Origin: a virus
DNA length: 23,829 nucleotides
Reading direction: 5' to 3' (one strand)
IMG/VR virus record: IMGVR_UViG_3300049489_000779
Span: 1-23,829 of that record
In this document: positions 14,286 through 23,097 of the stretch, piece after piece
Layout: every line of letters begins with the position of its first letter
Position numbering within the stretch: the stretch's first letter is position 1
Notes under the pieces: model-generated
Told to the model about the DNA's origin: nothing
Seen by the model: the letters and a program-made list of their open reading frames with translations, nothing else
Databases searched by the model: none
Made by a program: the position numbers and the translations under genes

Positions 14286-14837
14286 TTAGAATTCAAATCC
14301 AACGGAAATTCCAGCAGACAGGTTACTTTGTCCCCAAACACCTACACTAAACGGTCCAACAATCCTTCTCTCTACATTTGCTCCAACAACCCATGGTTGT
14401 AGATAGCCCTTTGATAACTCTATTCCATCTACCTGTACTCCGCCTAAAACAGAAACCTTCCAGTCAGGTCGGTCTGTTGACACTAGGCGTTCCACAATCT
14501 TTTCCTTCTCGATAATCTTCTCTACTTCAACGACCTTGATTTCGGTCTTTACTTCCTTCTCATCAATCTTTGTATCTTCCTTTAGGTGTTCTGTTTCCAC
14601 GACGGTAACGGTGCCGTCCGGCTTTGTAGTTGTGGTCTTTGTCTTGACTACATCTAGTTTGATATCGGTCTTCGCTTCCTTGATGTATTCTTTGACCACC
14701 ACTTCGACAATCTTTTCCTTCTCAACAATCTTCTCCACTTCCTTGATCTGAACTTCAACCGGCGTTGTGTATCGGCCGGCAAAGAACGCCAGGATTAACG
14801 CGATTAGTCCAGCAAGTATAACATATCGCTTTTTCAT
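14286..14837 (-). CDS. Envelope-spanning coiled-coil membrane protein
   Basis: This is a 183-residue protein. MKKRYVILAGLIALILAFFAG at the N-terminus is a single membrane anchor or uncleaved signal. Residues 28-120 are a Lys/Glu-rich periplasmic coiled coil with a nearly exact internal duplication: EVEKIVEKEKIVE at 33-45 and EVEKIIEKEKIVE at 104-116. Residues 125-183 form alternating beta-strands (WKVSVLGGVQVDG, QPWVVGANVERRI, FSVGVWGQ, AGISVGFEF) ending in Phe, like outer-membrane beta-signals. It may bridge the inner and outer membranes. A spanin-like or exclusion role is possible, but the endolysin is distant and on the other strand. Similar anchored KEK-rich proteins of unknown role occur in other phages. 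The gene is coupled to the helicase by an ATGA overlap. Confidence 0.75.
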   Translation of the reverse strand: MKKRYVILAGLIALILAFFAGRYTTPVEVQIKEVEKIVEKEKIVEVVVKEYIKEAKTDIKLDVVKTKTTTTKPDGTVTVVETEHLKEDTKIDEKEVKTEIKVVEVEKIIEKEKIVERLVSTDRPDWKVSVLGGVQVDGIELSKGYLQPWVVGANVERRIVGPFSVGVWGQSNLSAGISVGFEF

Positions 14838-16333
14838 TTCACACCATAACTTTGCTTTAGAGAGTCAGGAAGTTCGCAAGTGATGCCTTGAGACTGGGCC
14901 AGAATTTCGTCAATCTTGTCCTCCAAGGAGGATGTTCCGTTGTAATGGACGCACCCTAGCTCCTCGGAATGGGTTGTAAATCGCTCGAAGGCAGATCGGC
15001 ACACTACGGCAGTTCCTACCTCCTGGCCACGGGTCTTATCTACGTAGAAGGTCAAGCGGTTCCGTTTCTTGGCGGCGGCGGTACGGTTTAGCGTAATGAT
15101 ATTGTGCGCCACCATGGCCGGCCCGAACGCCTCGGAAGTATCCTCTTTGGTTAGCAGTCGATCCTCTTTACCGTTATTTACCTTGGAGCCTTCTCGGTTT
15201 GTCTGGATAATCGTAAGCGCGTGAAACTTGTGTTTAGACGCTAACTGAACATATGTGTCATACACTTTGTGCTGAACCTCTCTTAAAGAGGAGTCCTTAG
15301 CATTTCGGCAAGACAATTTAGCTGGGTAGTCTGAAACAAGCAAGTCGTAGCCGTGATCGCTTTCCTTCTCCCTCTCAAGTTTCTTTTGTGCTTGCAATTG
15401 CTCAATTACATCAGCAACGTCTTCTACTGGCTTGGCTACATCATTATAATGGACATGGGTCAGAAACCTTTTTAGAAATTGCTTAGCCACGTTGATTCGT
15501 CCGAGTAGTTTAGGGTCTTTGCCAAAGACCACGGCGTTTCTAAACTCGTGGTAGGTGACTTGGAGCATCGAGCAGACGATCTTCCAAACTAGATTTTCAG
15601 CCGTATCCTCGTGCGTCATAAAAAGGACGTGCTTTCCAAGACGAATATTGTGACACGCCATGGTAATCGCCGTAGTCGTCTTTCCTGCACCTGTGGCGGC
15701 AATCAGTAGGGTCATCTCGCCGCGCTTTAGACCGCCCCCTTCTGCACCTGCCAGCAAAGCGGTGTCTAGGGCGCGTAGACCTGTGGTTAGGGCATCCTTC
15801 CGTAACTCTTCTTCCTTGATAAAGAAGTTCTCGATATTGTCCCAGTTTGTAATGGGAATCGAGGTATTGCGGACTTCTCCGATATCTTTGTTGATGTTGA
15901 CAAAGAGTTCCCTACAGCGATCGAATTCAGCCGCGTTGTAGAGTTTCTCGGCCTTCTGTAGTCCTTGCTTGAGCGTTACAGCAATTAGCCAATCGTTTAC
16001 ACGACCCTTGATATACTCAAAAGAGTAATTGGCCGTAGATAGCGTGTACATGCCAATGGCATTTTTGAGACGCTCTTGCTCGGCCTTATTCTCCCGAAGC
16101 ATGTACTTCGAGCTAATAATTTCTTCATGTCGGGGAGGTTGAGTAAACTCCTTATGGAGCTTTAGCATCATGTCGTAAATCAAACCCGCTGGCCGTTCCT
16201 CGTTAAACCAGTCTGGTTTAATAATACTCTTGCAATGCAAAAAGAAATTGGGATCACGGAGCATGTAGCCCATGATCGCCTTTTGCATATTCTTGTCGAA
16301 CGGAAAAACTAACTCGGAAGTTTCTTCGATCAT
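14834..16333 (-). CDS. Replicative DNA helicase, DnaB-like
   Basis: This is a 499-residue, hexameric ring helicase expected to unwind DNA at the phage replication fork. Residues 1-120 fit the DnaB N-terminal helical domain (MQKAIMGYMLRDPNF, LIYDMMLKLHKEF). The RecA-like core has Walker A IAATGAGKTTT at 211-221, an acidic catalytic residue in MTHEDTAENL at 239-248, Walker B YDLLVSDYPAKL at 329-340 with Asp335, the Q-motif TIIQTNR at 374-380, and a later motif FGPAMVAHNIITLNR. Length is near the DnaB average (about 450-500). The ATG has AGAGGG 7 bases upstream. No primase domain is fused and none was seen in the window. It lies between the portal and a membrane protein, so replication and packaging genes share one transcript. 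The family is confident; phage gp41/DnaB subtype is not resolved. Confidence 0.93.
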   Translation of the reverse strand: MIEETSELVFPFDKNMQKAIMGYMLRDPNFFLHCKSIIKPDWFNEERPAGLIYDMMLKLHKEFTQPPRHEEIISSKYMLRENKAEQERLKNAIGMYTLSTANYSFEYIKGRVNDWLIAVTLKQGLQKAEKLYNAAEFDRCRELFVNINKDIGEVRNTSIPITNWDNIENFFIKEEELRKDALTTGLRALDTALLAGAEGGGLKRGEMTLLIAATGAGKTTTAITMACHNIRLGKHVLFMTHEDTAENLVWKIVCSMLQVTYHEFRNAVVFGKDPKLLGRINVAKQFLKRFLTHVHYNDVAKPVEDVADVIEQLQAQKKLEREKESDHGYDLLVSDYPAKLSCRNAKDSSLREVQHKVYDTYVQLASKHKFHALTIIQTNREGSKVNNGKEDRLLTKEDTSEAFGPAMVAHNIITLNRTAAAKKRNRLTFYVDKTRGQEVGTAVVCRSAFERFTTHSEELGCVHYNGTSSLEDKIDEILAQSQGITCELPDSLKQSYGVK

Positions 16334-16376
16334 TAAGCGCCCTCTTCAAAGGACACTCTAGCATAGGGTAGGAAGG

Positions 16377-18230
16377 CTATTCAAGTTCCTTCATGGCATC
16401 TTGCATCTTGCTCTGAAGTTCGTCTAACTTAGCCTTCTCTTCCTCGCTCATGGCGGGTTTCTGTGGAGCCTGTTGCCCGTCTTGACCTTGAGAAGTACCT
16501 TGCTGGGCTTGGGCCTGCTGTTGTTCTACCATCTCCTTTTGTTCCTTCGCTTGCTTTTCAGCTTGCTGGAGATTATACCAAGTAAACCAGTGCTGATCTC
16601 TACGGTAATTCAATCCAGGATCCTTGGAAGCGTCCTTTACCTCGAAGAAATACTCTAGGATTTGCCCAACCGTAAAATACTTATCTAAGATTTGCTGGTA
16701 TTGCTGGTTGAACGGGAAGTAGCCTCCCATGCTCTTGGGTAGAGGGGTCTTCTCTACCCTTTCCAGCACCTCAGAGTAGCTGAGGTGGATTGGCATCTCT
16801 GCCATAATCCGGTTATTTTCCTGCTCCTGATTTACCTTCTCAAGACCTACCAGTTCCAACGTACAGAATTCGGCCAACTCAGGATCAATAAGTGGTAGAA
16901 TCTTTGCGTTTAGAAAGTCCTGAATCTTTAGTAGTAGCGGGCGGATGCCTACGTCGCGAGCGGCTGTCAGCTTGAATTCGTTGGACGTTTCTGAAAGCGT
17001 CTGTGAATTAGTAGCCCTAGAAAGATGGCTATAGCCTGGCAGTTCGTCTGGGCTCATCTGGAACGACGATAGGATCACTCGAGAGTTTTGGTCTGAAAGG
17101 TACTGAAACTCAATATCTCGACTTGAATTGTCGATCGGCTCCCAACGAATATCGTCTTCTTTCTGAATCGAAAAGACCGGCATCTTCCATGCGTTCTGGA
17201 CACTATTGATGGACGCTTGAAATTGCTGCTTGATGGCCTTTACATCCCCTGGGCTAACGTCATCTGAACGAATAACGAGCATTCCTTTTGACGCCCGCCC
17301 GCTCTGGAAGTATAGTTTATTGTGGCTGGTGATATTAATGTGGGTAGTGACTTCTGCCATCACTGTATCTAGTGGCGTTAGTGGGTATCCGTCGAAATTG
17401 ATATCGGTAACAGGGTAGCAATTCTCTACCAGCATTTCTTCTGGAGTAAAAACTTGACGCGGGGTTCCCTCAATGACTTGTACCCAAGAGTATTCGTCGT
17501 TAGTGTACCGTTCTGGAATGATCTTTTCGTTTCCAAGCTGCTTTAAGGCATGATATGCCTGCTTACGAACGGCCTCGTGGGCGGTACTGTATTTAACCGA
17601 ACGGTAAATGGTTCCGGCATCGGCAGGACGAAAGCTATGAAAGGTCTTTTCGCCGGTTACTTGATTAACCTGATGAATTACCTCAACGGCAAAGCGCCCG
17701 ACAACTACAGCGTCTCGGGTGATCTCGTACAGAAATCGGCTAAACGGAGTTTGCTTCTCGTCTGACCAGCTAGTTGTACTTCCGCAAGACAGTATGCTTT
17801 GACATGTCTTCCGAATCTTCTTGTATAGATCCGCTTTTTGATCGGAATCTAGCTTGTTTAGAATAGCGTTGTGGGGCTTGATTACATACCCAGGACTGAA
17901 CCGATCTGGAACCGGCCTGCCAAACGCAGACATTTGGTTTGATCGGGCGTGGACAATGGCCGCTACCAAAGAGTCTTGAATTGAAATCCGCTTTAGAAGG
18001 TCGTCAGGCAGACCTCTTTGCTTGGGGACGTAAACTGAATCAAACTGATAGTGACGATTGGGGTTAGCTGTGAAGGCTAATCGCTCGACATTTGCTCCAG
18101 AATTCAGAATGTTGACCAAAGACTTACTAAGGTCCATCCCGGTAGTTTCTAGAGAATAGACTTCGCCCTCTGTTTCCTCGGGTGCTAAAAAGATGCGAAA
18201 CTCTTTGTCAAACTTTGGTCGCTTTAGCAT
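16377..18230 (-). CDS. Portal protein
   Basis: This 617-residue portal would form the dodecameric ring at the head vertex through which TerL pumps DNA. The sequence has the expected order: an N-terminal helical region, a clip/wing region (RFLYEITRDAVVVGRFAVEV at about 178-197, FHSFRPADAG), VFTPEEMLVENCYP, the long stem helices (YPLTPLDTVMAEVTTHINIT), and the crown helical segment ending in a Gln/Lys-rich coiled coil (residues about 560-617) with repeated QQQ/AQ. This order and its place after the terminase fit an SPP1/HK97-type portal. The gene starts 4 bases after the stop of the beta-rich virion protein. No protease or scaffold gene follows; the helicase does, so the rest of the head genes must be elsewhere. 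Confidence 0.88.
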   Translation of the reverse strand: MLKRPKFDKEFRIFLAPEETEGEVYSLETTGMDLSKSLVNILNSGANVERLAFTANPNRHYQFDSVYVPKQRGLPDDLLKRISIQDSLVAAIVHARSNQMSAFGRPVPDRFSPGYVIKPHNAILNKLDSDQKADLYKKIRKTCQSILSCGSTTSWSDEKQTPFSRFLYEITRDAVVVGRFAVEVIHQVNQVTGEKTFHSFRPADAGTIYRSVKYSTAHEAVRKQAYHALKQLGNEKIIPERYTNDEYSWVQVIEGTPRQVFTPEEMLVENCYPVTDINFDGYPLTPLDTVMAEVTTHINITSHNKLYFQSGRASKGMLVIRSDDVSPGDVKAIKQQFQASINSVQNAWKMPVFSIQKEDDIRWEPIDNSSRDIEFQYLSDQNSRVILSSFQMSPDELPGYSHLSRATNSQTLSETSNEFKLTAARDVGIRPLLLKIQDFLNAKILPLIDPELAEFCTLELVGLEKVNQEQENNRIMAEMPIHLSYSEVLERVEKTPLPKSMGGYFPFNQQYQQILDKYFTVGQILEYFFEVKDASKDPGLNYRRDQHWFTWYNLQQAEKQAKEQKEMVEQQQAQAQQGTSQGQDGQQAPQKPAMSEEEKAKLDELQSKMQDAMKELE

Positions 18231-18234
18231 TTTC

Positions 18235-19248
18235 TTATTCCGCCGAAATAACGTGGAGGACCATTGAGTCTGTAACAGACTTGTTGACTACAGTCAGGGT
18301 GTAGCAACTACCATACTTCTCTAGCCATCCCATATTATCTCTACTTGCGGAGACAATCGGGGAAACCTTTACGTTATTGGTGGTATCGCCATTTAGACGG
18401 ACAACAGCTTCCTGGTCCACGTCAATTCTTAGGTACTTCTTTCCGGCCGTGTAAAACACTAGGCCGGTTGATGTAGGTAGGATCCCGGACTCTAGAGGGA
18501 GCGCCGCTGTCGAGGAAAACTCAACCCAATCGTGGCTTACGGCAGAAATCTCGAAAGTCTTTTGGCTAACTGAGCTGAACCCAGACACGATCTCTAGCTT
18601 GTCTGTTACTTGCACTCCAGCGGAGCTAAACGCCTGAAGCTGCGTATTTGCTGTTAGGGTTACGACTTCAGCTACACCCGAAAACGATGTGCCGGCTAAA
18701 CGCTTTAGAGTGAGAACTTTGTTGGCCACCATAGAAACAGGTCCAACTGCTAGTACTGTCCAGAACCCCGAGTTGGTCTCTGAAAATACGTTTGCGGAAT
18801 CGCCAGTCGAGGTATTGGGAACCCAAACTACATCTCCCACCGAAACAGCGGCAAAGGTCCCGGCCGAAATTGACGACAAGGCAAACTGAACCGTGGCATT
18901 ATTATTTACCGTTACTGTAACGACTTCAGTGTTCAGGGTTAGGGCGCGGTTGGTTCTAAAACCAGGGGCGGTTCCTGCTGTTGCCGTCATACGGTAAGTG
19001 CTGGCTTTTGCAGAATTCAGTGTAAGAGCGAAAGTAGTCGTCCCGTCAATCGTGGTGCTCCTGGTACCATTGAATACCGTCAGCGATGCCCCTGGGGCGA
19101 GGGTGTACTCGCTAGAAAGCGGATTCTTTACCGACAAGTTGATAAGGTGTCGGGTCCAATCCACGTGTCGTAGTCGTGGGTTGTTCGTAGCTGAAACGTC
19201 GGCGTAAGCTACGACATTAGAGTGAATATCTAGGATAGAATTGGCCAT
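18235..19248 (-). CDS. Beta-rich virion protein between terminase and portal
   Basis: This is a 337-residue, Thr/Val/Ser-rich protein with regular beta-strand spacing and no enzymatic motif. It reads as three parts: an N-terminal segment (HVDWTRHLINLSVKNP), a central region of Ig-like strands (TSFSGVAEVVTLTANTQ, FSSVSQKTFEISAV) and a C-terminal domain with KKYLRIDVDQEAVVRLNGD, a pattern seen in phage head-decoration, neck and fibre proteins. An AGGGTG ribosome site lies 6 bases before the ATG. Its position between large terminase and portal suggests a capsid, neck or vertex component. I cannot tell decoration protein from head fibre. A non-structural alternative is unlikely given the composition. 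Confidence 0.7.
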   Translation of the reverse strand: MANSILDIHSNVVAYADVSATNNPRLRHVDWTRHLINLSVKNPLSSEYTLAPGASLTVFNGTRSTTIDGTTTFALTLNSAKASTYRMTATAGTAPGFRTNRALTLNTEVVTVTVNNNATVQFALSSISAGTFAAVSVGDVVWVPNTSTGDSANVFSETNSGFWTVLAVGPVSMVANKVLTLKRLAGTSFSGVAEVVTLTANTQLQAFSSAGVQVTDKLEIVSGFSSVSQKTFEISAVSHDWVEFSSTAALPLESGILPTSTGLVFYTAGKKYLRIDVDQEAVVRLNGDTTNNVKVSPIVSASRDNMGWLEKYGSCYTLTVVNKSVTDSMVLHVISAE

Positions 19249-19297
19249 TTAGGGCACCCTGATGAGGGGAGTGATCTTCAGGGTAAAGATTGCCTTG

Positions 19298-21169
19298 CTA
19301 GGAGAAGTCATACCCTACCTTCTTTTTGGTCGGCGTCCGATTTACATCTACAGTATTCGTGCCTTGATCTAGTAAGTCTGACAAAATATCGTTCATCCAA
19401 GACTTCGGACTTTCTTTCTCCGACTCCTTCCACTTTGACGTATTTGTTCTGCCAATTTTACTAAACTTTGTAAGGTTTTGGCATAGATAGCGCAGCGAGT
19501 CAACGAGATCTGAATCCTTATCTTTTGGTTTGTCGGTCGTATTCCCGTGTACGTCCATTTGAAATTGATATCGCTGACACTGGAAGAACAGTTTTTCGAT
19601 GCCAGGATCTCCGTCCAAAAAGAAAATCTCCGGTAACTTATTGGCCCCAGGAGATAGCCGAAGTCTAATAGCCTCGACCCCTTCAGCAATATCCTTCTTG
19701 AAGTGACGCATATCAAAACCGTGTCTCTTGAAGGTCTTGATGGATCCGGGATATGCCGTATCAGGATAAACCACAGGGGACCACGGAAGGATTTTTTCCT
19801 TACATGCTTCTAACTGCTGATCTAGTTCCAATCCAGATTCGCAAACGGCCTCTACCATAAACAGGTTACTTCCATGGAGAATCCCCATAGATACAGCAAA
19901 GTCGTGGTTGAATCCCCAATCTAGTCCAGAAAAGAACGGCAGACCTAGCTGTGCGCACATTTTCATGAAGTCTGCTTTTGTGTAGTCGTCTCCCGGCCTG
20001 TCTCCCGTGATCATCTCCGCCATATCCTGGGCAGTCTTCATATGTAGCGAGCGAGACAGCCGAGGGAAAACAAGACCGGATGAGCCAGGCTTCCAGCAAA
20101 GTAGCTGAGCCTTGGCCATTTCTGCAGATGAATCACGAAATCGAGTGATAGTGTAATTAATGTCTTTTAGGAACTTGGTTTTAGTAGATTTTTGTTTAGT
20201 GGCCAGGCGCCCTTTGCAGGTTGGAGCCAATGGGCAGGTCGCGCAGCCGGCAAACATTTCATGTTCTTGGTATTTGTTCTTTTCGTTCTCAGATAGCTCA
20301 TTATACTCCTTGAACGAAACCGCCTTTAACTCGTCGTCGTTGACGTAAACATTCTGTTTGGGCTGGTCCGGTAAGTGTCTTTCTGGAGGACATGCGTCAG
20401 TAACGTCGATGATATTCCATCGTCGAATTTTCAACTTGGTTCTGTGAGCGTTGTCGATTTCTTCTTGAACCAGACCTGTTGAAAACTTACGAGTTGAGAT
20501 CAACATCGTTAGTGGGAGTTCTCCGTTCTCCCCCATGTTTGGGATGTACCTGGATTCCTCAACAGGCTTCTTGTCTGCCAAATCCAATTCATCCAAAACA
20601 AGTAAATTAGCGTGTAATCCGTTCGCGCCTTCCATCGTACACACAACAATCGTAATGGAGTTGATCTTTGGGGAGTAAAAATCTCGTTCATTTTCGTCCA
20701 GTTTTTCGTATTGCCGTGGGGAAATGACTTCGCCTGTCGCTTGATGAAAATATTTTTCAATAGATAAACTGCGTTTATTTTGGGTCTTGATAAACTCACG
20801 CAGAATTGGCCGACGAAGGTACCCTTCTACGTAGTTACGGCAATAAGTGGCCTGATCAACCGTCGCGGCCATGTGCCCCACGTCTCGGTTAAAGTGTAGG
20901 AGATAGAGAACTTCTACAATGGAAGCTAGTGTGGTTTTGTAGCTGTCTCGGCTAGCGACAACAAGTAGTTTCGTGAAGTCCGGGTCTCGCCCAGTTTTCG
21001 CGTTCTCATAAACCTCCCATAAAGCGTCTAGGGGGTTTGACGAACTTTCTGGATCTACGGTACAGTCCGGCAATGTTACATCCAAAAACATCTTGATCCA
21101 GTTACGAAGATGCTCCTTGGTCTCGCACTTTACGAACAGGATTTTACGCTTTACCTCATCTATGTTCAC
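19298..21169 (-). CDS. Terminase large subunit
   Basis: This is the 623-residue DNA-packaging motor. The ATPase part has a variant Walker A, VASRDSYKTT at 71-80, Walker B NLLVLDELD at 188-196, and the coupling segment LISTRKFSTG at 223-232. A cysteine cluster follows (Cys260, then CATCPLAPTC at 309-318), a CPL-type knot found in a subset of terminases and probably metal-binding. The nuclease part has FSGLDWGFNHD at 413-423, VVYPD with Asp470, and SDLVDSLRYL near the end, the three acidic groups of an RNase H-like headful or cos nuclease. The GTG start overlaps the previous stop as GTGA. Together with the portal downstream and a small-subunit candidate upstream this forms the packaging cluster. 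Confidence 0.94.
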   Translation of the reverse strand: MNIDEVKRKILFVKCETKEHLRNWIKMFLDVTLPDCTVDPESSSNPLDALWEVYENAKTGRDPDFTKLLVVASRDSYKTTLASIVEVLYLLHFNRDVGHMAATVDQATYCRNYVEGYLRRPILREFIKTQNKRSLSIEKYFHQATGEVISPRQYEKLDENERDFYSPKINSITIVVCTMEGANGLHANLLVLDELDLADKKPVEESRYIPNMGENGELPLTMLISTRKFSTGLVQEEIDNAHRTKLKIRRWNIIDVTDACPPERHLPDQPKQNVYVNDDELKAVSFKEYNELSENEKNKYQEHEMFAGCATCPLAPTCKGRLATKQKSTKTKFLKDINYTITRFRDSSAEMAKAQLLCWKPGSSGLVFPRLSRSLHMKTAQDMAEMITGDRPGDDYTKADFMKMCAQLGLPFFSGLDWGFNHDFAVSMGILHGSNLFMVEAVCESGLELDQQLEACKEKILPWSPVVYPDTAYPGSIKTFKRHGFDMRHFKKDIAEGVEAIRLRLSPGANKLPEIFFLDGDPGIEKLFFQCQRYQFQMDVHGNTTDKPKDKDSDLVDSLRYLCQNLTKFSKIGRTNTSKWKESEKESPKSWMNDILSDLLDQGTNTVDVNRTPTKKKVGYDFS

Positions 21170-21792
21170 TTCTTGTCTCCACCCAAAAGAATCTTCAGGA
21201 TTTCATTCGCTTGCTCTGAATTGGATGTAGATAATTGAAGACTCTCAATTTGAGTACTAGCCTTCATTGGAAGTTCTTTTCGAGACTCAATGTTGATGAA
21301 GGTTTCGGTCTTTTTGTCTTGACCAGAGAGCTTCATCAGGTTTTCAATAGCGATCTGATAGTTTTTTGCAGAGGACAGGAACTTGACCGTTTCACCTAAA
21401 TCTTCGGTATTATCGGACTGGAGATAGTTCTTGATTCTACCTCCATGTAGTTTGTGGGCGGCTGTTAAGATATCGGCGTTGAAGTCAATTGCTTCAACTT
21501 GAGATTGCATTACGCGCTGCTTTACGTTTGAAAATAGATCGTTTACGAAATCGTTTTTTCGCTCATCCCACTTGTAAAAGATTCGGGCATGAACTAGAGC
21601 ACCTAGATCCAGTTTGTTGATGGACGCAATTTTATACAGCGGGGTTCCGTTCAGGAACAGCTCGAACGCTTTGGCACAGATACCAACCTCGAGCGGTTCA
21701 TCTGCTGACTGAACCCAATCCTCGTAAGCGGTTTTTTCAGTCTTGCTTAGAGTGTCAAATAGTTTTTCATCGATTTCTAAAAGTCTATCCAT
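21166..21792 (-). CDS. Putative terminase small subunit
   Basis: This is a 208-residue, mainly helical protein placed directly before the large terminase and coupled to it by a GTGA overlap. Residues 30-75 could form a helix-turn-helix-like unit (EPLEVGICAKAFELFLNGTP, LYKIASINKL). A long helical middle (MQSQVEAIDFNADILTAAHK) and a Ser/Gln-rich C-terminus ending NEILKILLGGDKK follow. Small terminases bind the packaging site on phage DNA and hand it to TerL. The assignment rests on position, size and helical character more than on a recognised motif. Alternative: an unrelated DNA-binding protein. Confidence 0.55.
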   Translation of the reverse strand: MDRLLEIDEKLFDTLSKTEKTAYEDWVQSADEPLEVGICAKAFELFLNGTPLYKIASINKLDLGALVHARIFYKWDERKNDFVNDLFSNVKQRVMQSQVEAIDFNADILTAAHKLHGGRIKNYLQSDNTEDLGETVKFLSSAKNYQIAIENLMKLSGQDKKTETFINIESRKELPMKASTQIESLQLSTSNSEQANEILKILLGGDKK

Positions 21793-22120
21793 TTCTTGGC
21801 GTCTCGTATAATACTTTCTTGTTTTCTATTACTCGTAAAGTGTAGGTATCTCCTAGCAACCAGCGAATGCCTAGTTGCAGATTTGCGTATCTTGATCGAG
21901 CATTTTCTCTGCGAAAGAAATCCACAAACCTTCCCCATCGACTTCTCTGTACGGTGTACTCGATCCGCTTATCGTATAGATCCATGCCAAGTGTATATTT
22001 GCGAATATTAGGCACAGCTATTAGGATCCACATACGTAGATTTTGAATCTGCGCCTCGTGTATAACCCCTGTTTTGTCAGTCAGGTCTTTTAGCTGGTAC
22101 ATCTGAGTGGCAATTCCCAT
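21785..22120 (-). CDS. Hypothetical basic protein
   Basis: This is a 111-residue protein from the ATG at 22120. A GTG at 22123 gives one more residue and a GTGA overlap, so the start is ambiguous by one codon; AAAGGGTG lies just upstream. The middle is aromatic and basic (WGRFVDFFRRENARSRYAN), followed by a beta-hairpin (RWLLGDTYTLRVIENKKVLYE). No family recognised. There is no membrane segment apart from the moderately hydrophobic MWILIAV. It overlaps the next gene by 8 bases (ATGGATAG). The strong coupling on both sides and the compact sequence support a real gene. Its location between a nuclease-like gene and the terminase pair gives no clear clue. Confidence 0.68.
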   Translation of the reverse strand: MGIATQMYQLKDLTDKTGVIHEAQIQNLRMWILIAVPNIRKYTLGMDLYDKRIEYTVQRSRWGRFVDFFRRENARSRYANLQLGIRWLLGDTYTLRVIENKKVLYETPRNG

Positions 22121-23097
22121 CACAAACGCACCCTTTCTTTGATTAATTCATTTAGCTTAGTTTTATCGCTGCCATATACAGGGCGGTAACTATCCACGAA
22201 CTTCTGAAAAGCTGTAGAAACCCCTTCGCTTTCCTTTACATGGATTTTGTTTCCGTTTTCCAAGAAAGTTCTTACCCTGTACCCAATAGCTTTCAATTCC
22301 TTGCGGCGTTTTTCGATGTACCCAGCGTCCCCGGTCACGTCCACCGTTACCTTTCCTGTGTACGTCTCAAGGCACGGGTAGGCTATCGAATCGGTCGTGT
22401 GCCAAATGCGAGTACAGGCATCAGCGGTAGGTACAGGTTCTTTACTTACAAGGTTTCCGTTCTCAATTTCAAGTAACCAAAGCCGTTTATCTTGGTTGGC
22501 GTCTGATAGGGTCCGCCACCTGGGGGAACCCGGATACCAGACCTTGCCGAATCTGTGTCCGCCGTGGATATGTCCAGAAACAATCGTACTTTGTGGTACT
22601 TTTTCTGAATCAAAGCCGTCTTTTGCGTAAAACCCATTTTCGTAAGTCGCTCCCAGAAAAGTCTGGTGGCACATTACGATATGCGGGGAGGTTTCCTTAT
22701 TCCTATTGCAGATACCTAGGAACTCGTCTTCGTCATGGCAATAGGGGGTGTACAAAACCCCATCAATTACCATCGGCTTATCTACCAACAATACCAAGTC
22801 TTTGTATGGAAGCAACGATGTGGCTTGATTCGTTGCATCGTTTGCCTTGTCGTGATTACCAACAAGTGCAATTACTTTGAATCCGTCTTCCTTCTTTAGT
22901 TGGAGGAAGGAGTCGTGCCAAAACTTCATCACGTCAATATGTACGATAGAGTGGTTGTGAAAAAGGTCTCCTGTAAAGAACACCGTATCTACAGAATTCT
23001 TGTTGGCGGTTTCACGCACAAATTCCATGAGCGAGCGACAATCGTCTAGCTCGCCTTGATGCGCGTGGTAATCGCCGACTAAAAGAACCTTAGCCAT
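22120..23097 (-). CDS. SbcD/Mre11-like metallophosphoesterase
   Basis: This 325-residue calcineurin-type phosphoesterase shows the full metal-binding series: GDYHAH at 8-13, GDLFHN at 43-48, GNHD at 80-83, His144 in VMCHQTF, and GHIHGG at 175-180, followed by YPGSPRW at 188-194, a segment typical of SbcD/Mre11 nucleases. These enzymes with the ATPase SbcC/Rad50 process DNA ends and hairpins in recombination-dependent replication; T4 gp47/gp46 is the phage pair. No SbcC partner lies in the window. The C-terminal 120 residues are a basic region ending KTKLNELIKERVRL. The gene starts within an 8-base overlap (ATGGCTAA). The family is confident; nuclease activity is inferred, and a plain phosphatase cannot be excluded. 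Confidence 0.88.
   Translation of the reverse strand: MAKVLLVGDYHAHQGELDDCRSLMEFVRETANKNSVDTVFFTGDLFHNHSIVHIDVMKFWHDSFLQLKKEDGFKVIALVGNHDKANDATNQATSLLPYKDLVLLVDKPMVIDGVLYTPYCHDEDEFLGICNRNKETSPHIVMCHQTFLGATYENGFYAKDGFDSEKVPQSTIVSGHIHGGHRFGKVWYPGSPRWRTLSDANQDKRLWLLEIENGNLVSKEPVPTADACTRIWHTTDSIAYPCLETYTGKVTVDVTGDAGYIEKRRKELKAIGYRVRTFLENGNKIHVKESEGVSTAFQKFVDSYRPVYGSDKTKLNELIKERVRL

Noticed and set aside
16364-16372. TAGGGTAGG recurring at 6404 and 16364, and a related CCTACC stretch near 19312, as a shared regulatory site
   Set aside because: The third copy lies in the end of the terminase coding sequence and flanking bases do not match; probably chance.
16334-16376. Possible promoter between portal and helicase (TATGCT with TTGAAT upstream)
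   Set aside because: Spacing between the two boxes is only 13 bases; not convincing without data.
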